DNA of 37,439 bases from assembly GCA_002427545.1 (NCBI GenBank), contig DIRM01000020.1, positions 53,921-91,359 on the forward strand. Reading direction: 5' to 3'. Of this stretch, positions 25,152 through 32,964 are shown piece by piece. The stretch comes from Mageeibacillus sp. UBA5436 (lineage in GTDB: Bacteria; Bacillota; Clostridia; Saccharofermentanales; DTU023). Position 1 is the stretch's first letter. Every line of letters begins with the position of its first letter. Made by a program: the position numbers and the translations under genes. A model generated the notes under the pieces. The model did no database searches, had not been told where the DNA came from, and worked only from the letters and a program-made list of their open reading frames with translations.

Positions 25152-25598
25152 ATGAAATTTATAGATTTAACATGTCCTAAATGCAGCGCACACCTAGAGG
25201 TTAATACGGACGACAAAATTGTTTATTGTGAATATTGCGGAGCAAAACTATTATTAGATGATGAGAAGCAACATTTTCAATTTGATGATGCCGAAACCAT
25301 GGGTTACAATTTTGAAAAAGGTAGGTTAAGGGCACTTCACGAAAATCAACAAATAAATCAACCAGTTAATCAACAGAAAAATCCGTATATAGTAGAAGAA
25401 TCAAATCACAATCATTCTGTAACTAAGCAATCTAAAAAACGCAGATGGTTATGGATTCTTGGGTGGATATTTGTTTTTCCAGTCCCACTTACTATTTTGA
25501 TGCGCAACAATCAAAAATTAGACAAAAAAATTAAAAATTTAATCATTGTAGTTGCTTGGATAGCCTATTTCATCATTGTTTTGGAAGGGAATACTTAG
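25152..25598 (+). CDS. Zinc-ribbon membrane protein of unknown function
   Basis: A 148-residue protein with an N-terminal zinc ribbon, CPKC (Cys8, Cys11) and CEYC (Cys26, Cys29). A polar Gln/Asn-rich linker follows (about 60-90). Two hydrophobic segments, WLWILGWIFVFPVPLTILM and NLIIVVAWIAYFIIVL, lie near the C-terminus, with a basic KKRR before the first. The zinc finger is thus cytoplasmic by the positive-inside rule. No function can be named. It is a single gene with its own strong terminator. Confidence 0.75.
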   Translation: MKFIDLTCPKCSAHLEVNTDDKIVYCEYCGAKLLLDDEKQHFQFDDAETMGYNFEKGRLRALHENQQINQPVNQQKNPYIVEESNHNHSVTKQSKKRRWLWILGWIFVFPVPLTILMRNNQKLDKKIKNLIIVVAWIAYFIIVLEGNT

Positions 25599-25625
25599 CC
25601 ATATAAGCTTGTTTTAGTTAAATAA

Positions 25626-25672
25626 AACTTAATATCAACTTGGCTATTATTTTTATCAGTTGATATTAAGTT
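25626..25672 (+). terminator. Terminator after the zinc-ribbon gene
   Basis: A perfect 15-bp inverted repeat, AACTTAATATCAACT (25626-25640) / AGTTGATATTAAGTT (25658-25672), with a 17-nt loop is followed by ATTTTGTT. It lies between convergent genes (zinc ribbon and the GH94 enzyme) and may serve both. Confidence 0.75.
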
Positions 25673-25773
25673 ATTTTGTTAGAACATATTTCTTTACAAT
25701 TATTTTGTGAAAACTGCATTCAGAAATAAAGAAGGACAAATTATTCAATCACTTTTTTTAATAAGCGTTATGC

Positions 25774-28242
25774 TTATACTTGGACGAGCACTTCACATTC
25801 CACTTTGTCTTGTATTGGTATTTGTTGTGTTCCAGCAGATAATTCCTCACCATCAACAAATATTTTTGTCTTTATTTTATTTGACTCAGACTCAGATAAT
25901 TCAATTCGTTCAATTGAAATTTTATAAGTACAGCCACGGAAAAATCTTTCTACCTTGTAAGATGATATTTCTTTTGGTAGACAAGGCTCTATTTTAAGAC
26001 CATCATAATCTGGCTTGATTCCCAAAATAGCTTGACTAATATTGACAAAAGTCCATGCAGCAGTTCCTGTTAACCAAGAATTTTTTGCTTCACCATAGCT
26101 TGAACTCGATCTTCCAGCAATTGTTTGACTATAAACATAAGGCTCTGTCCGATGAATTTCACTAAATTTTTCTAAATAAGCTGGGCAAATCCGGCGATAC
26201 AAATCAAATGCTTCATCACCTCTCCCGAGTTTTGTTTCAGCAATACTAGCCCAAGGATTATTATGGCAAAAGATGGATCCATTTTCCTTATATCCCGGTG
26301 GATAACTGCTAATCTCACCAAGTTCTTTATAATATTTTGTATAACAAGGCGACAATAATTCCACACCAAAATCACCTAACAAATGATCATGCATCGAATC
26401 AAGTGCCTGCTCAGCCATGCCATTATCTAGCCCTAGCTTTGCCATTACACAAAAACCTTGAGGCTCAATATAAATTTTTCCTTCCTTACAAGATTGACTA
26501 CCCACCTTTTCACCAAAAGCATTATAAGCGCGCAGAAACCATTCACCATCCCAACCATGTTCATAGATGGCATTTCTCATTTTGTCTAATTCTTGTCCCA
26601 TTAATTTTGCTTCTTTTGCACCATCAGCCCCACCAAAACGTTGACATAACTCAGCATACTGTTCGCCATAAAGCACAAACATGGCTGCGATAAAAATACT
26701 TTCAGCTACGCCGCTCTCCTTATTATCAACGCTTTGAAAGCTTTCTCCTGGCTCTGTAGAAAAGCTATTAAGATTTAAACAATCATTCCAATCAGCTCGG
26801 CCAATTAATGGCAAGCCATGTGGTCCCAGATGTCCTAAAGTATATTGCACACTACGTCGTAAATGCTCAAACAAAGAAGCTTCCGTTCCCTTAACCATGT
26901 CAAAAGGCAGATCTTCTAATAAAATTTTACTATCACCTGTTTCTTTAATATAAGCCACAGTAGCTGCAATTAACCAAAGCGGATCATCATTAAAATTTGA
27001 ACCTATATTGTGATTTCCCATCTTGGTCAATGGCTGATATTGATGATACGTGCTGCCATCCTCACGTTGTACTGAAGCTAGGTCAAGAATACGTTCACGG
27101 GCTCTTTCTGGGATCAAGTGCACAAATCCCAAGATGTCTTGACAGCTATCTCGAAATCCCATACCTCGACCAATTCCACTCTCAAAATAAGAAGCACTGC
27201 GGCTGAGATTAAAGGTCGTCATACATTGATATTGATGCCAGATATTTACCATGCGATTAAGTTTTACATTTCCACTATCAAGTTTAAAACGAGACAATAA
27301 ACTCTGCCAATAATCTGACAAAGCATTAAACTCTTTTACTACAGATTCAGAAGTCGCAAAACGAGTCATTATTTGTTTTGCCTTACTCTTATTAATAATA
27401 TTATTTTTAAATTCACTTTCCCATTTTTCTTTAGGCGAATTTTCAACATAACCTAAAATAAAAATAAGCTCTTCTGTTTCTCCTGGTAAAAGCTCTAATT
27501 TAATCTCATGACTGGCACAAGGATACCAGCCATGAGCAATCGAATTTTGACTTTTTTCTTCTTCCACAACTAAAGGTTCTGAAAAACCACGTAGAGGACC
27601 AAGAAAAACATCACGATCTGTATCAAATCCTGAAATATCCCGATTCACTCCAAAGAAAGCATAATGACTACGTCGTTCACGGTATTCTGTTTTGTGATAG
27701 ATAACATTATCTTCGACTTCAATTTCTGCAATATTTAAATTACGTTGATAATTCTCACTATCATCAACGGCATCCCAAAGACACCATTCAATAAAACTAT
27801 AAAGAGTCAATTGCTTTGTTGACTTTGATTCATTTTTTAACTCGATTCGATGTAATTCACAGTTTTCGTTTAAAGGGACAAAACAGGTTAAACTGCAAGA
27901 TAAATTGTCCTTTTTACTCTCAAATATGCTATAACCAAGCCCGTGTCGACATTTATATTCATCTAGAGCAGTCTTCATTGGCAAAAATCCAGGATTCCAA
28001 GCTTTTTTGCCTTTTTCTTTAATATAGTAATAACGACCACCTGTATCAGCTGGGACATTATTATAACGAAAACGCGTTAATCGCTGTAATCTTGCATCTC
28101 GATAAAAGGCATACCCACCCGCCGTATTTGAGATAAGACCAATAAAATCCTTATTCCCTAAATAATTGATCCAAGGTAAAGGTGTGTCTGGACGTTCTAT
28201 CACATATTCTTTACAAGCATCATCAAAAAAACCATACTTCAT
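25774..28242 (-). CDS. Cellobiose phosphorylase (GH94)
   Basis: Splits cellobiose with inorganic phosphate into glucose 1-phosphate and glucose in the cytoplasm. The 822-residue length matches cellobiose phosphorylases. The N-terminus YGFFDDACKEYVIERPDTP is typical. The (alpha/alpha)6 domain has GMGFRDSCQD and the catalytic acid Asp487 in GRADWNDCLNL. The phosphate site is intact: His660 (SIFCHNNPW) and Thr725-Gly726 (WLTGT). The CLNL following the catalytic Asp favours cellobiose over chitobiose. ATG 28242 follows GGAGG. A good promoter (28282-28310) drives it, divergent from the LacI gene at 28564. Family and catalytic residues are certain; cellobiose as substrate is very likely. Confidence 0.9.
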   Translation of the reverse strand: MKYGFFDDACKEYVIERPDTPLPWINYLGNKDFIGLISNTAGGYAFYRDARLQRLTRFRYNNVPADTGGRYYYIKEKGKKAWNPGFLPMKTALDEYKCRHGLGYSIFESKKDNLSCSLTCFVPLNENCELHRIELKNESKSTKQLTLYSFIEWCLWDAVDDSENYQRNLNIAEIEVEDNVIYHKTEYRERRSHYAFFGVNRDISGFDTDRDVFLGPLRGFSEPLVVEEEKSQNSIAHGWYPCASHEIKLELLPGETEELIFILGYVENSPKEKWESEFKNNIINKSKAKQIMTRFATSESVVKEFNALSDYWQSLLSRFKLDSGNVKLNRMVNIWHQYQCMTTFNLSRSASYFESGIGRGMGFRDSCQDILGFVHLIPERARERILDLASVQREDGSTYHQYQPLTKMGNHNIGSNFNDDPLWLIAATVAYIKETGDSKILLEDLPFDMVKGTEASLFEHLRRSVQYTLGHLGPHGLPLIGRADWNDCLNLNSFSTEPGESFQSVDNKESGVAESIFIAAMFVLYGEQYAELCQRFGGADGAKEAKLMGQELDKMRNAIYEHGWDGEWFLRAYNAFGEKVGSQSCKEGKIYIEPQGFCVMAKLGLDNGMAEQALDSMHDHLLGDFGVELLSPCYTKYYKELGEISSYPPGYKENGSIFCHNNPWASIAETKLGRGDEAFDLYRRICPAYLEKFSEIHRTEPYVYSQTIAGRSSSSYGEAKNSWLTGTAAWTFVNISQAILGIKPDYDGLKIEPCLPKEISSYKVERFFRGCTYKISIERIELSESESNKIKTKIFVDGEELSAGTQQIPIQDKVECEVLVQV

Positions 28243-28281
28243 TTTGTTTCCTCCAATTACATCGTTTTCGTTAACGTCTTG

Positions 28282-28310
28282 ATAATATAATAGAATTTAA
28301 TTAAAATCAA
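28282..28310 (-). promoter_or_regulatory. Promoter of the cellobiose phosphorylase gene
   Basis: On the minus strand, -35 TTGATT (28305-28310) and -10 TATTAT (28282-28287) have an ideal 17-bp spacer. The palindrome CGTTAACG at 28269-28276 falls at about +1 to +10, a classic repressor position. Confidence 0.7.
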
Positions 28311-28330
28311 ACATTTATTGCTCATTTGCA

Positions 28331-28350
28331 CATATTTTTTCAAAAATATG
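28331..28350. promoter_or_regulatory. Perfect 20-bp palindrome between divergent promoters
   Basis: CATATTTTT (28331-28339) and AAAAATATG (28342-28350) are exact inverted copies separated by TC. The element ends one base before the -35 of the rightward promoter and 20 bases from the -35 of the leftward one. It could be an activator or repressor site. The LacI-family consensus usually has a CG centre, which this lacks. Confidence 0.45.
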
Positions 28351-28351
28351 T

Positions 28352-28380
28352 TTGACAACAAGCAAAAATCATCATATAGT
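28352..28380 (+). promoter_or_regulatory. Promoter of the LacI-transporter operon
   Basis: Consensus -35 TTGACA (28352-28357), a 17-bp spacer and -10 TATAGT (28375-28380). It is the best promoter in the window. The transcript would have a leader of about 175 nt before the LacI start at 28564. Confidence 0.75.
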
Positions 28381-28563
28381 TAGGTTGTAAATAATTTTTG
28401 CGAAATCGTGTTCGTTCATTAAATACAACGTTACACAGCATAATTATCGTAATTTAGCAACAAAAAAATAATTTAACTAAAATTTACAGATTTTAATAAT
28501 CGTACAAAACGATATTAATGAAAGCATAAATAGAAATCGAACGAAAAGTAGGAGTTGCAGATA

Positions 28564-29577
28564 ATGGTTACACTAAAGGACATTTCAGAAAAAAGTGGTT
28601 ATTCGACTTCTACCATCAGTAAAGCTCTGAATGGTTCGCCTGAAATCGCTCAAGAAACAACTAATCTCATTCGTCGAATTGCCGCAGAAATGGGTTACTT
28701 TCCTAATGCTGCAGCTCGTTTATTGAAAACTAAAAAATCAAATAATTTAGGCGTTCTTTTTGTTGATGAAATGCAAAGTGGTCTGGCGCATGAGTACTTT
28801 TCTTCTGTTCTTGATAGTTTTAAAGTGGAAGCCGAGCGTCTCGGATATGACATTACCTTTATTAGTCACAATATTGGTCAACAAAAAATGAGCTATTACG
28901 AGCATTGTAAATATCGTAATTGTGACGGTGTCGTTATCGCATCGGTAAACTTCAATGAACCAGATGTCATCGAATTAGCCCAAAGTGAAATACCAACCGT
29001 TACAATTGATCATATTTTTAATGATTCCACAGCTATCATGTCTGATAATCGTGATGGTATGCGTGCCTTAGTTCAACATATTTATGATTACGGTCATAAA
29101 AAGATCGCTTTCATACATGGTGAAAATACCTCTGTTACCCAAAAACGTCTGGCTGGTTTTTATCAAACAGCCGCAAAACTGGGTCTCATCATTCCTGATA
29201 CATATATTAAAGAAGCAAGATACCATGATCCTAAATCAAGTGGTCAAGCAACTGAAGAATTGCTCAAGCTGAAGGATCCACCAACTTGTATTCTCTATCC
29301 TGATGATTTTTCTTTTGTTGGTGGTATAAATGCCATCGAAAAACATGGTCTTCGTATTTCTGAAGATATCAGTGTTGCCGGTTATGACGGTATTTTATTA
29401 TCTCAAGTTCTAAGGCCTGTCCTTTGCACTTATCGGCAAAACACAGAAAGTCTTGGCAAAATGGCAGCGAATCATTTAGTCGATGCTATCGAAGACAAAA
29501 AAGCCTATACTCCAAAACAAATTTGGGTTGAAGGTGAACTATTGGCGGGAAATTCGATCAAAAAAATCGAATTTTAA
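28564..29577 (+). CDS. LacI/GalR-family transcriptional regulator
   Basis: DNA-binding sugar-responsive repressor of 337 residues. The N-terminal helix-turn-helix is VTLKDISEKSGYSTSTISKALNG, residues 2-24. The hinge helix is PNAAARLLKTKKS. The ligand-binding domain carries LGVLFVDEM, CDGVVIASV, MSDNRDGMRALVQHI, KIAFIHGE and SVAGYDGI. ATG 28564 has AGGAG 9 nt upstream; an in-frame TTG at 28555 is less likely. It lies between the divergent phosphorylase and its own transporter operon, so both are its probable targets, with cellobiose or a related disaccharide as inducer. Confidence 0.92.
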   Translation: MVTLKDISEKSGYSTSTISKALNGSPEIAQETTNLIRRIAAEMGYFPNAAARLLKTKKSNNLGVLFVDEMQSGLAHEYFSSVLDSFKVEAERLGYDITFISHNIGQQKMSYYEHCKYRNCDGVVIASVNFNEPDVIELAQSEIPTVTIDHIFNDSTAIMSDNRDGMRALVQHIYDYGHKKIAFIHGENTSVTQKRLAGFYQTAAKLGLIIPDTYIKEARYHDPKSSGQATEELLKLKDPPTCILYPDDFSFVGGINAIEKHGLRISEDISVAGYDGILLSQVLRPVLCTYRQNTESLGKMAANHLVDAIEDKKAYTPKQIWVEGELLAGNSIKKIEF

Positions 29578-29623
29578 ATATAGCTCACAGTGGTTGTGGG
29601 CAATAAATATAAGGAGGAGTATT

Positions 29624-31116
29624 GTGAAAAAATTAACACGTACCTTTGCATTAATCATGGGATTTGTCATGCTATTTTCAGTTGTTGCCTGTGGTGGTAA
29701 TACCGAATCTGAATCCAACGCGGATTCAAAAGAAACTGACGTTATCTCAACCGAAGAAAAAACAGATGCTCCTGGCACAGATGCGCCAGAAGTGAACAAA
29801 GAATCAGAAGCCAATGAAGAAGAATCATCTGGTGAAGGCAAAGTTTTAAATATCTGGGGTTGGAATGATGAATTCCAAGGATTGTTTAATACTTATTTTA
29901 AAGATGTACCAGACGATGTCGAAGTAAATTCACACTCGTACCTAATGATGATAATGCTTATCAAAATGCACTTGACGAAGCATTGTTAAACCAAGAAAAT
30001 GCATCTGATGACGACAAGATTGATTTATTCTTGGTCGAGGCAGATTATGCACTCAAATATGTCAACAGTGACTATACATTGGATATCATTAATGACGTCG
30101 GCTTAACAGAAGACGACATCGCCGGACAGTACACTTATACACAGGAAATTGTAACAGACGGAGATGGTGCAATTAAGGGGACTTCTTGGCAAGCAACACC
30201 TGGTCTCTTCGCTTATAGACGTTCTATCGCAAAAGATGTCCTAGGAACAGATGATCCAGTTGAAGTTCAAGCAGCATTATCAGATTGGGATAAATTCTAC
30301 GAAGTTGCAGAAATGGCGAATGAGAAAGGTTATAAAATGCTTTCAGGCTATGATGATTCTTATCGTACTTTCTCAAATAATGTTTCTGCTCCTTGGGTAG
30401 ACGAAAATAATAATATTATTATTGATGATAATATTTACAAATGGATTGAACAAACAAAAGATTTTACTGATAAAGGTTATACTAATGAATCTTCTCTTTG
30501 GGACGATCAATGGGCTGCCGATCAAGGATCGGAAGGCAATGTCTTCGGTTTCTTCTACTCTACTTGGGGTATTAACTTTACCCTTTTAGGCAACGCACTT
30601 GATACACCATTACCAGACGGCGTATCCGCTACTGGCGATGCCGAAGCTTATAAAGCAGCCACCGAAGGCAATGGTATTTTTGGTGATTACGGTGTAGTCG
30701 AAGGTCCTCAAAACTATTATTGGGGTGGTAGCTGGCTTTGTGCAGCAGCAGGTTCGGACAATCTCGAATTGGTACAAAATATTATGCGCAAGATGACTTG
30801 CGATCCTGATACTCTGCTCAATATTACCAAAGATACACAAGATTTTACTAATAATGTTGAAGCTATGGAAACTCTAGCAAAAGACGACAATTTCGCATCC
30901 GCTTTTCTTGGTGGACAAAATCATATCGCTCTCTTTGCTGAATCAGCTAAAGGTATTGATATGAGTAATATCTCTGCTTATGATCAAGGATTAAACGAAG
31001 GTATTCAAACTGCCTTTAGAGATTACTTTAATGGCACGATCGACTATGATACGGCTTTAGATAATTTCTATACTGCCGCAATTGAAAAATATCCTGAATT
31101 AAATCGACCTGATTAA
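29624..31116 (+). pseudogene. ABC sugar-binding lipoprotein, frameshifted near 29930
   Basis: Family 1 extracellular binding protein of the CUT1 transporter encoded downstream. GTG 29624 follows AAGGAGGAG. The signal peptide has the lipobox VVAC (Cys23), then a Ser/Glu/Thr-rich linker, then the mature fold from KVLNIWGWNDEFQ. Reading runs in one frame to about 29930, where that frame meets a stop (29987-29989). The continuation LVPNDDNAYQNALDEALLNQ is in another frame, which then runs open to 31116 (DKIDLFLVEADYALKYV through KYPELNRPD). Restoring one base around AAATTCACA (29925-29934), for example a third T, would rejoin the two into about 498 residues. Either the gene is newly broken or the base is a sequencing error. 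No slippery heptamer is present. Confidence 0.85.
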
Positions 31117-31132
31117 TTTAATTCCCTTCTTG

Positions 31133-31171
31133 GAGGGGGCGTCATTTCTCGCCCCCTCTCTTTAATTTTTT
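31133..31171 (+). terminator. GC-rich terminator/attenuator between binding-protein and permease genes
   Basis: GAGGGGGCG (31133-31141) pairs with CGCCCCCTC (31150-31158), followed by a T-rich tail ending in T7. It lies 17 nt after the binding-protein stop and before the permease RBS. It is textbook in form and would lower expression of the downstream genes relative to the binding protein. Confidence 0.85.
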
Positions 31172-31182
31172 TGGAGGTTCGT

Positions 31183-32097
31183 ATGAAACAATTAAACAGG
31201 AATAAACGAAAATCGATTTCATATGCTAAATGGGGCTATGTCTTTTTATTACCATTTTTCGTAGTTTTTACTATTTTCACACTCATTCCGCTTCTTTCCA
31301 CGATATATTATAGTTTCTTTGAAAATTACAGGTCCGGTTTAACTCAAATCGGTCCAAATTTCGTTGGTTTAGCTAATTATAAGCAGATTCTTTTTGAAAC
31401 TGCTTTACCCAAATATGCTTGGAATACATTTTGCATCTGGATTTTAGGATTTATCCCACAAATTGTAATTTCCTTACTTTTAGCAATCTGGTTTACCAGC
31501 GCCAGACTTAAATTGAAATTTACTGGTTTTTTTAAAACCGTTATTTATATGCCTAATCTCATTATGGCAGCAGCTTTTTCTATGTTGTTCTTTGCCCTCT
31601 TCTCTGATGTAGGGCCCATCAATAATCTCCTGGTCTCTATGGGACATGAACCTTTTAGTTTTTTACAAAGCATCAGTGGCAATCGCGGTTTAATTGCTTT
31701 AATGAATTTTCTGATGTGGTTTGGGAATACAACCATCTTGATCATGGCAGGTGTCATGGGAATTGATAATTCTATTCTTGAAGCGGCACAGATTGATGGT
31801 GCTAGTCCTTGGAAAACCTTTTGGCATGTGACCATTCCTTCAATCAAACCAATCCTAGTATACGTAATCATCACCTCAATGATTGGCGGCATACAAATGT
31901 TTGATGTACCACAAATTTTAACCAATGGTCGTGGTGGACCGAATCGTACCTCAATGACCATGATTATGTACTTAAATAATCACCTTTACAGCAAAAACTA
32001 TGGTTTAGCTGGTGCATTATCCGTTATTCTTTTGATTGCTACATCTATCTTAAGTTTTGTTGTCTATCGTAACCTAACAGAGAGGGAGGAAATATAA
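31183..32097 (+). CDS. Sugar ABC transporter permease 1 (CUT1, MalF/UgpA type)
   Basis: Membrane subunit with about six transmembrane segments, the first being YVFLLPFFVVFTIFTLIPLL. The cytoplasmic EAA loop that contacts the ATPase is visible: EAAQIDGASPWKTFWHVTIP. The family type follows from this loop and the WFGNTTILIMAGVMGI segment. The start is ATG 31183 with GGAGG 5 nt upstream. The stop overlaps the start of permease 2 (TAATG), so the two are made together. It forms a heterodimer with permease 2 and probably uses the ATPase at 35380. Confidence 0.93.
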   Translation: MKQLNRNKRKSISYAKWGYVFLLPFFVVFTIFTLIPLLSTIYYSFFENYRSGLTQIGPNFVGLANYKQILFETALPKYAWNTFCIWILGFIPQIVISLLLAIWFTSARLKLKFTGFFKTVIYMPNLIMAAAFSMLFFALFSDVGPINNLLVSMGHEPFSFLQSISGNRGLIALMNFLMWFGNTTILIMAGVMGIDNSILEAAQIDGASPWKTFWHVTIPSIKPILVYVIITSMIGGIQMFDVPQILTNGRGGPNRTSMTMIMYLNNHLYSKNYGLAGALSVILLIATSILSFVVYRNLTEREEI

Positions 32098-32957
32098 TGA
32101 ATTTAACAAACTCAAAGGAAAAGCGCTTACGTCAATTAAATCGTTTTTTCTGTTATTTAATTTTAATTTTATTGGCTCTTGCTTGTCTTTTCCCCTTTTA
32201 TCTTTTGATTGTAAATGCCACCAGAGCACATTCACAAATTCAAAAAGGATTTTCTTCAACCTTTGGCGAGTTCTTTTTGACGAATTTGAAAAATGTACTG
32301 AGCAATAATGAGCTACCAGTCCTACGTGGTATAGGTAATAGTTTTATTGTTGCTGCATCTAGCGCTATTTTAGCAACTTATTTTTCTATCATGACATCCT
32401 TTAGTCTTTATGTTTATGATTTTAAATTGAAAAAATTCTTCTTTACATTCATCATGTCCATCATGATGATTCCAAATCAAGTATCGGCATTAGGGTTTAT
32501 GCGTTTGATGAATAAACTGGGTCTCATGGATTCCCTATTACCTCTAATTCTTCCCTCCATCTCCTCGCCTATTGTTTTCTTTTTTATGTATTCATATATG
32601 CAAAGCAATTTACCATTAGCTATGATAGAGGCTGCCCGGATTGATGGTGCTAGCGAATTTCGTATTTTTAATCAGATGGTTTTACCTATCATGAAACCTG
32701 CGGTTGCGGTACAGGCAATCTTTACTTTTGTTGGATCTTGGAACAATTATTTTATTCCTTCCCTGATTATTCGATCTACAAATAAGAAAACATTACCTAT
32801 TTTAATCGCACAACTTCGAAGTGCAGATTATCTTAAGTTTGATATGGGACAGGTCTATATGTTAATTTTCTTAGCTATTATCCCTATCTTAATTGTTTAT
32901 ATTTTTCTCTCAAAATATATTGTTCGTGGTGTTGCCGTTGGCAGTGTAAAGGAATAA
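32097..32957 (+). CDS. Sugar ABC transporter permease 2 (CUT1, MalG/UgpE type)
   Basis: A 286-residue membrane protein with about six transmembrane segments. The first is CYLILILLALACLFPFYLLI. The EAA loop EAARIDGASEFRIFNQMVLP is in the usual place near the C-terminus. MSIMMIPNQVSALGFMRLMN and SWNNYFIPSLI are typical of MalG-type partners. The start overlaps the permease 1 stop by one base. It is followed after 7 nt by a GH94 phosphorylase, which ties transport to phosphorolysis. Confidence 0.93.
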   Translation: MNLTNSKEKRLRQLNRFFCYLILILLALACLFPFYLLIVNATRAHSQIQKGFSSTFGEFFLTNLKNVLSNNELPVLRGIGNSFIVAASSAILATYFSIMTSFSLYVYDFKLKKFFFTFIMSIMMIPNQVSALGFMRLMNKLGLMDSLLPLILPSISSPIVFFFMYSYMQSNLPLAMIEAARIDGASEFRIFNQMVLPIMKPAVAVQAIFTFVGSWNNYFIPSLIIRSTNKKTLPILIAQLRSADYLKFDMGQVYMLIFLAIIPILIVYIFLSKYIVRGVAVGSVKE

Positions 32958-32964
32958 TAATAAT

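Larger units (their letters stand above)
28243..28563. promoter_or_regulatory. Divergent control region of the GH94/LacI locus
   Basis: This gap of 321 bases holds two well-formed outward-facing promoters, listed separately. Between them is a perfect 9-2-9 palindrome (28331-28350). CGTTAACG (28269-28276) overlaps the likely start of the phosphorylase transcript. A looser dyad near 28408-28437 (GTGTTCGTT and AACGTTACAC) lies just downstream of the likely start of the LacI transcript. The layout suits LacI-type repression of both arms. Confidence 0.6.

Noticed and set aside
25707..25997. Plus-strand open frame overlapping the end of the GH94 gene
   Set aside because: It begins in the gap without an RBS and runs antisense through conserved C-terminal GH94 sequence.
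29920..29940. Programmed ribosomal frameshift in the binding-protein gene
   Set aside because: No X XXY YYZ heptamer in the correct frame, no following pseudoknot evident, and binding proteins are not known to use this; a mutation or base-call error is simpler.
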